This document shows, piece after piece, positions 1-6,312 of a stretch of 8,099 nucleotides of DNA. The notes under the pieces were generated by a model. That model saw only the letters and a program-made list of their open reading frames with translations, ran no database searches and had not been told where the DNA came from. Position 1 is the stretch's first letter; each line of letters begins with the position of its first letter. A program made the translations under genes and the position numbers. This DNA comes from Actinomycetota bacterium (GTDB taxonomy: Bacteria; Actinomycetota; Thermoleophilia; Solirubrobacterales; 70-9): the NCBI GenBank assembly GCA_018268695.1, contig JAFDWD010000071.1, forward strand, positions 1-8,099, given 5' to 3'.

Positions 1-625
1 AGCAGGAGTTCCTCGCCGCCTGCGAGGACTTCGGCATCGACCGGTCGCTGCGCGCCTACTCAACCATAGGAACGCGCGGTGACGTCGACCTGGTGCTGCT
101 CAGCCAGAGCGCCAACCTCGAGGACATCCACACCTTCCACGTCGTACTTGGACAGTCGGGGCTGGCGAAGTGGTGCGAGATGCCCTACTCGTTCCTCTCG
201 ATGACCAAAGTTTCGCCGTATTCGGAGGAGGTGGCGCGCCCGGAGATCTGCGTCTCCGACCGCAAGTACCTCTTCCTCTACCCGATGGTGAAGCAGCGCC
301 GCTGGTACGGGCTCGAGCCGCCGAGCGTGGCCGGATCATGAAAAGCCACATCGAGATCGGCCGCCGCTATCCCGAGATCACGATCAACACGACCTACTCC
401 TACGGCCTCGACGACCAGGAGTTCGTCGTCGGCTTCGAGGGCGACGATCCGGGGATGTTCCTCGAACTGGTCAACGACCTCCGCCCGACCGAGTCGAGCG
501 AGTACACCGAGTCCGAGACGCCGATCTTCACCTGCGTCGCGATGTCGACCGGCCGCGCTCTCGACGGTCTCGACGGCGTCCACAGCGCAACGGCGTCTTG
601 GGCGCCCTCCTCGCTCCATCAGTGA
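1..625 (+). pseudogene. Chlorite dismutase-family / HemQ-like heme protein, 5'-truncated by the window and split by a frameshift
   Basis: Two adjoining frames encode consecutive parts of one chlorite dismutase-fold protein. HemQ members of this family decarboxylate coproheme III to heme b in the cytoplasm. The first part (codons from base 3, stop 339-341) carries AYSTIGTRGDVDL, VPYS-like MPYSFLSMTK and KYLFLYPMVKQRRWYGLEP. The second part, in the -1 frame, continues with ERGRIMKSHIEIGRRYPEI, NTTYSYGLDDQEFVVGFE and TPIFTCV, ending at 623-625. The family's usual YPFVKTRxWYLL-xxERxxxMKxH stretch is recovered if one base is missing within about 316-323, in the run GAGCCGCCGAG. The likely proximal heme His is in KSH, on the second part. 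I see no Arg where chlorite dismutases carry their distal Arg, which argues against chlorite chemistry. The upstream stop TGA overlaps an ATG (338-341, ATGA), so two separate polypeptides from a coupled restart are possible. Otherwise this is a real pseudogene or a sequencing error. The family call is firm; the state of the gene is open. Confidence 0.82.
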
Positions 626-1626
626 TCAGTCGACCGCGCTCGGGTGGGCTCGTCGGATCTCGGCGCGAGCGCTGGTCGATCGGCGCTGCGACCTACGAGA
701 AGCTCGCACTCGCCGCCCTGGTGACCCTGACCGTGGTCGTCTTCACCGGCGCCGCGGTCCGCCTCACCGGCTCGGGACTCGGCTGCTCCAGCTGGCCGGA
801 CTGCACGAACACCTCCTTCCACCCGCCGTTGAAGGTCTATTCGCTGATCGAGTTCGGCAACCGCGTCTTCATCGTCCTGGTCTCCGCCGCCGCTCTCGCC
901 GCCTGGATGGGCGTCTACCTGCGGCGTCCCTTGCGACCACGACGAGGCGACCTGCGGCTACTCGCGGCGCTCCTGCCGATCGGCGTGATCGTCCAGGCGA
1001 TCGTCGGCGGCGAGTCGGTCCTCTACAAGCTCGCGCCGGTCTGGGTGATGGCCCATTACTGGATCTCGATGCTCATCCTCATCGCGGCCTTCGAGCTATG
1101 GCGGCGCTCGCGCCTGGAGCCCGAGGAGCTCAGGCGTTCCGGCGGGGACCGACCGACCGTCCTCTACCTGCGGGCGTTGGTGATCGGCGCGGCGGCGGTG
1201 ATCGTGCTCGGCAGCGCGGCGACGGCGGCGGGGCCGCATGCGGGCGCCTCCGGGACGGGCCAGCTGATCCACCGGATCAGCTGGTGTGGCACCGACACCT
1301 TGCGCGCGCTGGTCGCCGCGCACGGCTCCCTGGTCACCGTCCTCGGCCTGGCGACCGTCGGCGCCTGGTGGCTCTCACGCTGGCGTGGCGCGAGCTCCGA
1401 GGTCGTCGGCACCCTTACCCTCGTCTGCCTGCTCCTGGCGGTGCAGGGTGTGGTCGGCATCACCCAGTACGCGCTCGCCTTGCCGACCGAGATCGTCTGG
1501 GTGCATGTGGTCCTCGCGACCCTCACCTGGGTCGGATACGTGCACGTCTGGGCCGCCGCGGGGCCGCTGCCCCGGCGGTCTTCGTCCGCGCTGCCGGTGG
1601 CTACTCCACGGCGTATCCGAGGGTGA
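622..1626 (+). CDS. ctaA: Heme A synthase (CtaA/COX15 family)
   Basis: This integral membrane enzyme oxidises the C8 methyl of heme O to the formyl group of heme A, for aa3-type cytochrome oxidase. With the GTG start at 622 it has 334 residues and about eight hydrophobic segments in two four-helix halves. Visible family marks are RLTGSGLGCSSWPDC, the extracytoplasmic cysteine pair (Cys55, Cys61); IEFGNRV (Glu77, with Asn80 where the Bacillus enzyme has a heme His); AHYWIS (His145); AAHGS (His234); and VWVHVVLATL (His295). As I recall, the Asn is common in actinobacterial CtaA. The GTG start overlaps the preceding stop as GTGA, which suggests translational coupling to the heme-synthesis gene before it. 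A TTG at 598 in the same frame would add eight residues but has no ribosome site. The 3' end overlaps the convergent NnrS-like gene by 26 bases. Confidence 0.93.
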   Translation: MISRPRSGGLVGSRRERWSIGAATYEKLALAALVTLTVVVFTGAAVRLTGSGLGCSSWPDCTNTSFHPPLKVYSLIEFGNRVFIVLVSAAALAAWMGVYLRRPLRPRRGDLRLLAALLPIGVIVQAIVGGESVLYKLAPVWVMAHYWISMLILIAAFELWRRSRLEPEELRRSGGDRPTVLYLRALVIGAAAVIVLGSAATAAGPHAGASGTGQLIHRISWCGTDTLRALVAAHGSLVTVLGLATVGAWWLSRWRGASSEVVGTLTLVCLLLAVQGVVGITQYALALPTEIVWVHVVLATLTWVGYVHVWAAAGPLPRRSSSALPVATPRRIRG

Positions 1627-2755
1627 CTCCACCGGCCCCGAGCCGGCCCCGTCGCCCTCTCACCGCTGACCAGGCGGCAAGGGCGAGGAAGGCCAGGATC
1701 GCGGTCTCGTCCAGAACCCCGCCCCACTGCCAGATCGTCAGTTCTTCCGACCAGTCGCCGAGCAGCCGCAGGACGAGCCCGGCGTGCAGGAGCACCAGCG
1801 GGCCGTACATCGTCCGACGGTACGGTAGGGCTACGCCGAGCACCGCAGGCACGATCACCGGTGCATGCGCGAAGACCATCGAGAAGGCGAAGCCGAGGAA
1901 GATCGTGTGCACCATCGCGTCATAGGTGGAGCCGGCCGCAGGCAGTCCCCCGGCGGAGAGCCAGAGCGCCCCGGCCACCGCCAGCCACCAATAGGCGGCC
2001 AGCAGGGCGACGGCCATGTAGCGGGTGACGCCCCCCATCCGGATCGTGCGGCGGGCGACGTCGTAGTGAGCCAGCCAGGCGGCCTGCGCGAGCAGTCCGG
2101 CCCCGGCCAGGCGGATGCCGAGGCCGGCGTCGGGAAGCGTCGTGGCCACGCCGCAGGCGAAGAGGGCGATCGCGAGCAGCAGCATCGCCCGTGCGAGCGG
2201 CGCGGGCCGGCGCATCCTCGAGAGCTCCAGTCGCTCGCCCACGATCGTCAGCACCAAAAATGCCGCCAGGAACGGCATCGCGCGGGCGACCTCGCCGTCG
2301 ATCAGCCAGACGATCGCCCCGGCCGTCCAGGCCACGGCGCCGAGCCCCATCACGGTGTTGTGCCAGGTCGGGTCGATCCTATGGACCGCCAGGAAGACGA
2401 CGCAGAGGACGGCGCCGCCGAGCGCCAGCAGAAGCTGGCCGATCGAGCTCGGCAGGCCGGCCAGAAGCCACAGTGCGCCGGCGGCGGCGAACGTCGGGGC
2501 GAGATACGGCCAGGGGACTTTGCGCCGCAGCGCCACCGCTCGCTCGAGGCCGATCTGGGTGCCGAGGAATCCGAGCACCAGCAGGGGGCCGTGCAGGCCG
2601 GCCAACTGCGGGCGCAGCGGCGGCAGATCGAGCCCGAGGCGGAGTAGCCCGGCCCAGAGGCCGGCCAGCAAGGCGACGAGCGCCGCGGCCAGGAGTGGCG
2701 CACGCCGCAGCAGGCGCGACGATCCAGGGGTGGCTGCCCTGCTCAATCCTTCCAC
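1601..2755 (-). CDS. 12-TM membrane protein, NnrS-like (distant heme-copper oxidase subunit I-like fold)
   Basis: The 384-residue product has about twelve hydrophobic helices and almost no soluble loops. Histidines sit in or at the ends of helices: LHGPLLVLGFLGTQIGLERA (His55, Glu71, Arg72), VHRIDPTWHNT (His125, His132), AHYD (His230), MVHTIFLGFAFSMVFAHAP (His283, His297) and LLHAG (His324). The twelve-helix plan with His in helices 2 and 10 resembles NnrS, a heme- and copper-containing membrane protein linked to nitric oxide tolerance. The classic NnrS HAHEM motif and the oxidase HH dyad are absent, so the resemblance is distant and the function is inferred. The GTG start at 2755 has GAGG upstream and overlaps the DUF59 gene by 13 bases. 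It is the last gene of a RIC-DUF59-NnrS-like operon, and that position supports a role in NO or redox stress. It is convergent with ctaA. Confidence 0.72.
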   Translation of the reverse strand: MEGLSRAATPGSSRLLRRAPLLAAALVALLAGLWAGLLRLGLDLPPLRPQLAGLHGPLLVLGFLGTQIGLERAVALRRKVPWPYLAPTFAAAGALWLLAGLPSSIGQLLLALGGAVLCVVFLAVHRIDPTWHNTVMGLGAVAWTAGAIVWLIDGEVARAMPFLAAFLVLTIVGERLELSRMRRPAPLARAMLLLAIALFACGVATTLPDAGLGIRLAGAGLLAQAAWLAHYDVARRTIRMGGVTRYMAVALLAAYWWLAVAGALWLSAGGLPAAGSTYDAMVHTIFLGFAFSMVFAHAPVIVPAVLGVALPYRRTMYGPLVLLHAGLVLRLLGDWSEELTIWQWGGVLDETAILAFLALAAWSAVRGRRGRLGAGGVTLGYAVE

Positions 2756-3084
2756 CCGAGCGCCTCGCGAGCGGTCTCGCTCATGTCCTCCGGGCGCCAG
2801 GGTGGATTCAGCTCGCTCTCGACCAGGACATGTCGCAGGCCCGGTGCCTGCGCGAGGCAGGCGTGGATCTCGTCTTCGATGTAGGAGGAGAGCGGGCAGG
2901 CCGGGGTGGTGACGGTGAAGCGGATGCGGGCGAACCCCGTCTGCACCGTCACCTCACGGAGCAGGCCCAGCTCGACGATGTCGATCCCCAGCTCCGGATC
3001 GATGACGCCGTGCAGGAGGTCTCGCACCAGCTCCGGCGAAGGATCCTCGGCCAGCGCTGCCAGCCCGGGAGCCTCGAACGTCAT
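2743..3084 (-). CDS. DUF59/MIP18-family Fe-S assembly protein (SufT/PaaD-like)
   Basis: This 113-residue soluble protein is a single DUF59 (MIP18) domain of normal length. The signature VIDPELGIDIVELGLL lies at about residues 27-42. A TTPACPLSSYIEDEI block follows, with the conserved Cys63, and the C-terminal NPPWRPEDMS motif is present. Members such as SufT, PaaD and CIA2 help to load or mature Fe-S clusters on client proteins; the client here is unknown. The ATG at 3084 begins immediately after the TAG of the RIC gene (3087-3085), with no gap, so translation is probably coupled. The next gene starts 13 bases before its stop. Lying between a di-iron Fe-S repair protein and an NnrS-like membrane protein, it probably serves cluster repair or maturation under the operator at 4275-4299. 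The family is clear; the exact partner is inference. Confidence 0.9.
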   Translation of the reverse strand: MTFEAPGLAALAEDPSPELVRDLLHGVIDPELGIDIVELGLLREVTVQTGFARIRFTVTTPACPLSSYIEDEIHACLAQAPGLRHVLVESELNPPWRPEDMSETAREALGWKD

Positions 3085-4266
3085 CTAGGTGGCGGCGTTC
3101 GCCGGCCTGCCGATCCGCACGCGCCAGACCTCGGGGCCCTGCTCCAGGTAGTCCCAGGTGAACTGCCCGGCGTGCTCGGCGGCGAACTGATATTCGAGCG
3201 GTTTCGGGTCGTGGTCGTTGACCAGGACGAATCCGTCGCCCTCGGCAAGGGCTCCCCAGGTGTCGAATATCAGCTCATGCCGTCGGGCCGGCGGCTCGTT
3301 GCGGACGTCGAGGTCGGGATCAGCGGTCGGCATCGGTTTCTCCTTGCGGTCGGTGTGTCTTGGGGAAAAGATCAGCTTGTGCATCAGCGCATTGAGGCGT
3401 TGGGCCTGATCTGGCTCGCCGCGCCTGAGGCCCGCGTAGACCCTGGCGGCGAGGCGACGCGCCTGCTCGTTGCGCCCGGCGTCCGCGAGTTCGACCAGGG
3501 CCTCGATCAGCACGTCGACGAGCGCCGTGCTCGCGCTCGACGTCTTCCTGGGCGGCTGGTCGAGCAGCGCCCGGACCTTCGGCAGCAGCACGTTGTTCTC
3601 TTCGTGCACATGCCGGTGGAGGTCGGCCTCGAAGTGCTGAAGCGCCTCGAGCAGCGACCGATGGGTCGAGCAGAGAGCCTGCGTGAGCTCGTAGCCTCCC
3701 GCCAGCTCGTGCAGCGCCGTCAGTCTCCTGCCCACGGCGTCGTGCTCGGCCCGGTGGCGGTCGATCAGGCCGCGGTCGAAGCCCGTGAGATCGGCGCCAC
3801 CCTGCTCAAGTGCCCGACAGGCAGGGAAGAGGACCAGCTCCTCCCCTTCGATGTGCTCCTCGAGCTCGGCGCGTAGGGTGGCGAAGGTGCGCCCGACCAA
3901 CTTGAGATCGGGGCGATCCGCGCCATGGACCCGGACCACCTTCTCCAGCAGTTCGGCGATCCGCGGCATCTCCTCGCGCAGGTGCTCATGGTGGACCGAG
4001 ACGATGTGCTCGCAGAGCTCGTCGATGCCGGCCTCCCGCGGATTCCAATCGGGCGCGGGCACGACCGCCCGGTCGTCGCGGTCGATTGCTTCCAATTGCT
4101 CACGGACCGAGTCGACGTCGAGGCCTCGCTCCCTACAGGCGTCATCCAGACGACTGGATCCTCCGCAGCAGTAGTCCAGGCGCAGCCGTTCGAAGAGGCG
4201 TATACGCACCGGTTGCTCGGCTGCCAACACTCCGAGGGTGGCACTGTCGTCGATCGTCTGCGGCAC
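3085..4266 (-). CDS. RIC-family di-iron Fe-S cluster repair protein (YtfE/ScdA/DnrN-like) with fused C-terminal DUF2249 domain
   Basis: RIC proteins rebuild Fe-S clusters damaged by nitric oxide or peroxide. Numbered from the GTG at 4266 (393 residues), an ScdA_N/DUF542 domain spans about 1-62 with LDYCCGG (Cys33, Cys34). A hemerythrin-like domain spans about 80-232 and keeps the di-iron ligand pattern: the His cluster 92-95, HIEGE (His138, Glu142), EHD (His175) and HVHEE (His219, Glu223). A helical linker of unclear role (about 233-311) leads to a DUF2249 domain (312-393) with LVNDHDPKPLEYQF and GPEVWRVRI. The frame stays open up to an ATG at 4350, but the extra residues look non-homologous and the operator 4275-4299 falls inside them. 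An ATG at 4284 lies within the operator. A TAAACT -10 at 4279-4274 would start an essentially leaderless mRNA at the GTG 4266, so I prefer that start. It is first in an operon with DUF59 and the NnrS-like gene. Confidence 0.9.
   Translation of the reverse strand: MPQTIDDSATLGVLAAEQPVRIRLFERLRLDYCCGGSSRLDDACRERGLDVDSVREQLEAIDRDDRAVVPAPDWNPREAGIDELCEHIVSVHHEHLREEMPRIAELLEKVVRVHGADRPDLKLVGRTFATLRAELEEHIEGEELVLFPACRALEQGGADLTGFDRGLIDRHRAEHDAVGRRLTALHELAGGYELTQALCSTHRSLLEALQHFEADLHRHVHEENNVLLPKVRALLDQPPRKTSSASTALVDVLIEALVELADAGRNEQARRLAARVYAGLRRGEPDQAQRLNALMHKLIFSPRHTDRKEKPMPTADPDLDVRNEPPARRHELIFDTWGALAEGDGFVLVNDHDPKPLEYQFAAEHAGQFTWDYLEQGPEVWRVRIGRPANAAT
3334..3345 (-). promoter_or_regulatory. Internal Shine-Dalgarno in front of the DUF2249 module
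   Basis: Inside the RIC-DUF2249 reading frame, a perfect AAGGAG (3345-3340) lies six bases before an in-frame ATG (3333-3331). That ATG begins exactly at the linker/DUF2249 junction (MPTADPDLDVRN). Initiation here would give a free 82-residue DUF2249 protein as well as the full fusion. It could also be a relic of two formerly separate genes whose stop codon was lost. The other starts in this operon have much weaker sites, so the match stands out. Confidence 0.6.
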
Positions 4267-4274
4267 GACGGATA

Positions 4275-4299
4275 GTTTACACATGTTAGGTGTGTAAAC
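4275..4299. promoter_or_regulatory. Perfect palindromic operator in front of the RIC operon (site 1)
   Basis: The arms GTTTACACA (4275-4283) and TGTGTAAAC (4291-4299) are exact inverted repeats of nine bases around a 7-base spacer. Equivalent positions of the two arms lie one helical turn apart (ACA and TGT centres 10 bases apart), as expected for a dimeric regulator. On the minus strand the downstream arm runs into TAAACT (4279-4274), a plausible -10 hexamer, so a bound protein would block RNA polymerase. The same palindrome occurs at 6313-6337 and, less well kept, at 4351-4373. The regulator family is not recognised. Confidence 0.8.
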
Positions 4300-4350
4300 G
4301 GCCCGTTCGATGGCTGTAGATCGCCCCGCCGGTCGATGCCCCACGGACAT

Positions 4351-4373
4351 TTTCTACAGCTTGTCTGTATAAA
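4351..4373. promoter_or_regulatory. Degenerate copy of the operator, overlapping the osmC promoter (site 3)
   Basis: TTTCTACA (4351-4358) and TGTATAAA (4366-4373) match in seven of eight inverted positions and are separated by the same 7-base spacer as the two perfect sites. The right arm contains TATAAA (4368-4373), a good -10 for the plus-strand osmC gene. CGGACA at 4344-4349 matches four of six -35 positions with an 18-base spacing. It is a weaker operator candidate than the others, but its position is the same. Confidence 0.6.
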
Positions 4374-4415
4374 TAGTTGGAACCATCCGCAAATCATCGA
4401 TGCGAGGGAGCGAAC

Positions 4416-4901
4416 GTGCCGATCGCAATCCGCAGTGCAAAGACGACCTGGACCGACAGCCTCGCCGCGGGTCACGGCGTGATCGAGGTCGGTACCGAGG
4501 GAATCGACAGCCTCGACGTGACCTGGGCGTCGCGGATCGAGGACCCGCAGGGCCGAACCAGCCCGGAGGAGTTGTGCGCCGCGGCCCATTCGTCGTGCTT
4601 CGCGATGGCCCTGGGGCTGAAGCTTGCCGAGGCCGGCGTCGTCCCCTCGGTCCTCGAGGTAGATGCGACTGTCACCCTCGAGGAGGTGGGTGGCGTGCCG
4701 ACGATCTCGAGCTCGGTCATCGAGGCGAAGGGTCGGATCGAGGGCCTGGACCGCACCGGATTCGCGTCGGTTGTCGCCGAGGCCGCACAGCTGTGCCCGG
4801 TCTCGCGGCTTTTCGCCGGCGCCGACGTCACCGTCAACGCCACCCTGCTTGAGAATCAACCACAGGTGGCGGAGGCTCGGCGGCCGCGCAGTGCTATTTG
4901 A
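4416..4901 (+). CDS. OsmC/Ohr-family peroxiredoxin
   Basis: This cytoplasmic thiol peroxidase family reduces organic and other hydroperoxides. The 161-residue product is the usual OsmC length. The first catalytic Cys lies in SPEELCAAAHSSCFAMAL (Cys61; Cys54 is an additional Cys in the same helix) and the second in QLCPVSRLF (Cys127). AKTTWTDSL near the N-terminus fits the subgroup OsmC rather than Ohr, but I cannot separate the two firmly. GTG at 4416 is the start because GAGGGAG (4404-4410) lies five bases upstream. A TTG at 4377 in the same frame lacks a ribosome site and falls at or before the predicted transcription start. The gene is divergent from the RIC operon, sharing a roughly 150-base control region with two operator-like palindromes. 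It probably leads a transcript that includes DUF488 and the glycosylase. Confidence 0.9.
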   Translation: MPIAIRSAKTTWTDSLAAGHGVIEVGTEGIDSLDVTWASRIEDPQGRTSPEELCAAAHSSCFAMALGLKLAEAGVVPSVLEVDATVTLEEVGGVPTISSSVIEAKGRIEGLDRTGFASVVAEAAQLCPVSRLFAGADVTVNATLLENQPQVAEARRPRSAI

Positions 4902-4973
4902 CCCGTCGGGACGCGTAGAGCCCCAGGAGCCCCACTCGAGGGCGGAGAAGAGCCCATGGTGAGGAGGGGCGCG

Positions 4974-5342
4974 ATGGACGTCCGCCTGAAGCGCGCCTAC
5001 GAGCCTGCGGAGGACTCTGATGGATATCGGGTCCTCATCGACCGACTCTGGCCACGAGGATTGTCCCGGGAGCATGCAAAGCTCGACGAGTGGGAGAGGG
5101 GGCTCGCACCGAGCACCAAGTTGCGAAAGTGGTTTGGTCATGAGCCCAGTCTCTTTCCAGAGTTTCGGCGTCGCTATCACCAAGAGCTCGGTGAGCACCG
5201 TGCAGCGTTGGCAGGCCTGCGAAGGCGGGCTCGCGAAGGCACGCTCACGCTCGTCTATGCAGCCAAGGACACCGATCACAACGATGCCGTCGTTCTCGCG
5301 GAGGTCCTGAGGCGGGGATTGCCACGCGGGCAGCAGAGCTGA
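4974..5342 (+). CDS. DUF488-family protein (YeaO-like)
   Basis: This 122-residue soluble protein has the DUF488/YeaO hallmarks: YRVLIDRLWPRGLSREHAKL, then a basic segment with KLRKWFGHEP, then the C-terminal LTLVYAAKDTDHNDAVVLAE. The family is widespread in bacteria. Its biochemical role is not established, so no reaction is assigned. The ATG at 4974 is chosen because GAGGAGGG (4961-4968) lies five bases upstream. The ATG at 4956 would place that ribosome site inside the gene. It follows osmC after 72 bases and its stop touches the upstream-extended frame of the glycosylase gene, so the three plus-strand genes may be co-transcribed. Co-location with a peroxidase and an alkylation-repair enzyme hints at stress defence, which is inference only. 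Confidence 0.88.
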   Translation: MDVRLKRAYEPAEDSDGYRVLIDRLWPRGLSREHAKLDEWERGLAPSTKLRKWFGHEPSLFPEFRRRYHQELGEHRAALAGLRRRAREGTLTLVYAAKDTDHNDAVVLAEVLRRGLPRGQQS

Positions 5343-5431
5343 CCGGCGAAGGGCCTACGGAGTTCCCACGGGAGCATCGGTTCCAGATCGAGCCCCTGGC
5401 GCCGTTTCGACTCGATCTGACGGCATGGGCG

Positions 5432-6289
5432 TTGCGGCGACGACCCCATAACGAGGTCGACCGCTGGGACGGGCGTGTCTACCGGCGCGCCCTGCCGTTC
5501 GGCGATGGTGCGGTGACGGTCGCGGTCACGCAGGAAGGGTCGCCTGATGTTCCACGGCTGCTGGTGGTACTCAGCGGCGACGCGATCGATCGCGTAGCCG
5601 TAGCACAGGCGCGGCGGACCTTGGCGAGGCTCCTCGGCTTCGATTCCGACCTCTCGGGATTCGCGACGGCGGCCGCGTCGGAACCCGCCCTGGCCGGATT
5701 GGCCGCCCGGATGCGCGGACTGAAGCCGCCACGGTTTGCGACCGTCTTCGAGGGGTTGGTCAACGGCGTTGCCTGCCAGCAGCTCTCGCTCGACGTCGGG
5801 GTGCATCTGCTCAACAGGCTCGTCACGGCGCATGGTCGCCCGACGGGTGCCGGACGCGAAGGGCTCCACACGTTCCCGGGCCCGTCGGAGCTCGCCACGG
5901 TGGATCCCGCCGACCTCAGGCGCCTCGGGTTCAGCATGGCAAAGGCGCGGACCATCGTCGGCGCCGCGAGGGAGATCGTGGATGGCGATCTGGACCTGCC
6001 GGGGTTGGAAGGTGCCGAGGATGCCGAGGTGCTCGAGCGGCTGACCGGTCTTCACGGCGTCGGTCGCTGGACTGCGCAGTACGTGATGCTGCGCGGACTC
6101 GGTCGGCTGGAGATCTTCCCCGGTGACGACGTCGGGGCCCGCAACAAACTGAAGTCCTTTCTCGGACTCGACGGGGAGTTCGACTATGAGAGGGTCGAGT
6201 CTGTCGTCTCGCGCTGGGCTCCCTACGCCGGGCTCGTCTACTTCCACCTGTTGCTCGATTCCCTCTCGCGGGCAGATCTGATCGCCTGA
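5432..6289 (+). CDS. DNA-3-methyladenine glycosylase II (AlkA-like, HhH-GPD superfamily)
   Basis: This enzyme removes alkylated bases from DNA as the first step of base excision repair. In the 285-residue form from TTG 5432, the core contains VACQQLSLDVGVHLLNRLV, then LGFSMAKARTIVGAAREI, then the helix-hairpin-helix LHGVGRWTAQYVMLRGLGR. FPGDDVGARNKL follows, in which Asp233 matches the catalytic Asp of AlkA. The frame is open and looks homologous upstream of the TTG, with PFRLDLTAWAL running straight into RRRPHNEVDRWDG, as AlkA N-terminal domains do. No ATG, GTG or TTG is available there. The true start may be a rare codon such as CTG 5339 (overlapping the DUF488 stop) or ATT 5318 (after a GAGG-like site). 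The family is sure, the start is not. Confidence 0.9.
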   Translation: MRRRPHNEVDRWDGRVYRRALPFGDGAVTVAVTQEGSPDVPRLLVVLSGDAIDRVAVAQARRTLARLLGFDSDLSGFATAAASEPALAGLAARMRGLKPPRFATVFEGLVNGVACQQLSLDVGVHLLNRLVTAHGRPTGAGREGLHTFPGPSELATVDPADLRRLGFSMAKARTIVGAAREIVDGDLDLPGLEGAEDAEVLERLTGLHGVGRWTAQYVMLRGLGRLEIFPGDDVGARNKLKSFLGLDGEFDYERVESVVSRWAPYAGLVYFHLLLDSLSRADLIA

Positions 6290-6312
6290 CCCGCTGTGTC
6301 AGATCGCCTATC

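Noticed and set aside
1..345. Programmed -1 frameshifting in the HemQ-like gene
   Set aside because: No slippery heptamer or downstream structure is visible at the switch point, and the family is not known for recoding.
338..625. Calling the second half of the HemQ-like gene an independent small gene
   Set aside because: It is the exact continuation of the preceding frame in family order, so it is described as part of one split gene, with restart kept as a possibility.
2191..3876. 561-codon plus-strand open frame, very rich in Arg, Pro and Ala
   Set aside because: It is antisense to three well-supported genes. Its composition is that of a shadow of GC-rich codons and it has no recognisable domain.
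4275..4299. Reading the palindrome as an FNR, CRP, NsrR or Rex site
   Set aside because: The half-site ACACA-N7-TGTGT has the wrong polarity or spacing for TTGAT-N4-ATCAA, TGTGA-N6-TCACA, the 11-1-11 NsrR box and TTGTGA-N4-TTCACAA.
4267..4350. Longer N-terminus of RIC from ATG 4350
   Set aside because: The added residues look unlike RIC N-termini and would place the palindromic operator and -10 inside the gene.
3765..5279. 504-codon minus-strand open frame
   Set aside because: It crosses the divergent promoters and lies antisense to osmC and DUF488, which have clear family motifs and ribosome sites. Its left part is a frame shadow of RIC.
5276..6247. 323-codon minus-strand open frame
   Set aside because: It is antisense to the AlkA-like gene with no domain of its own; a codon-bias shadow.
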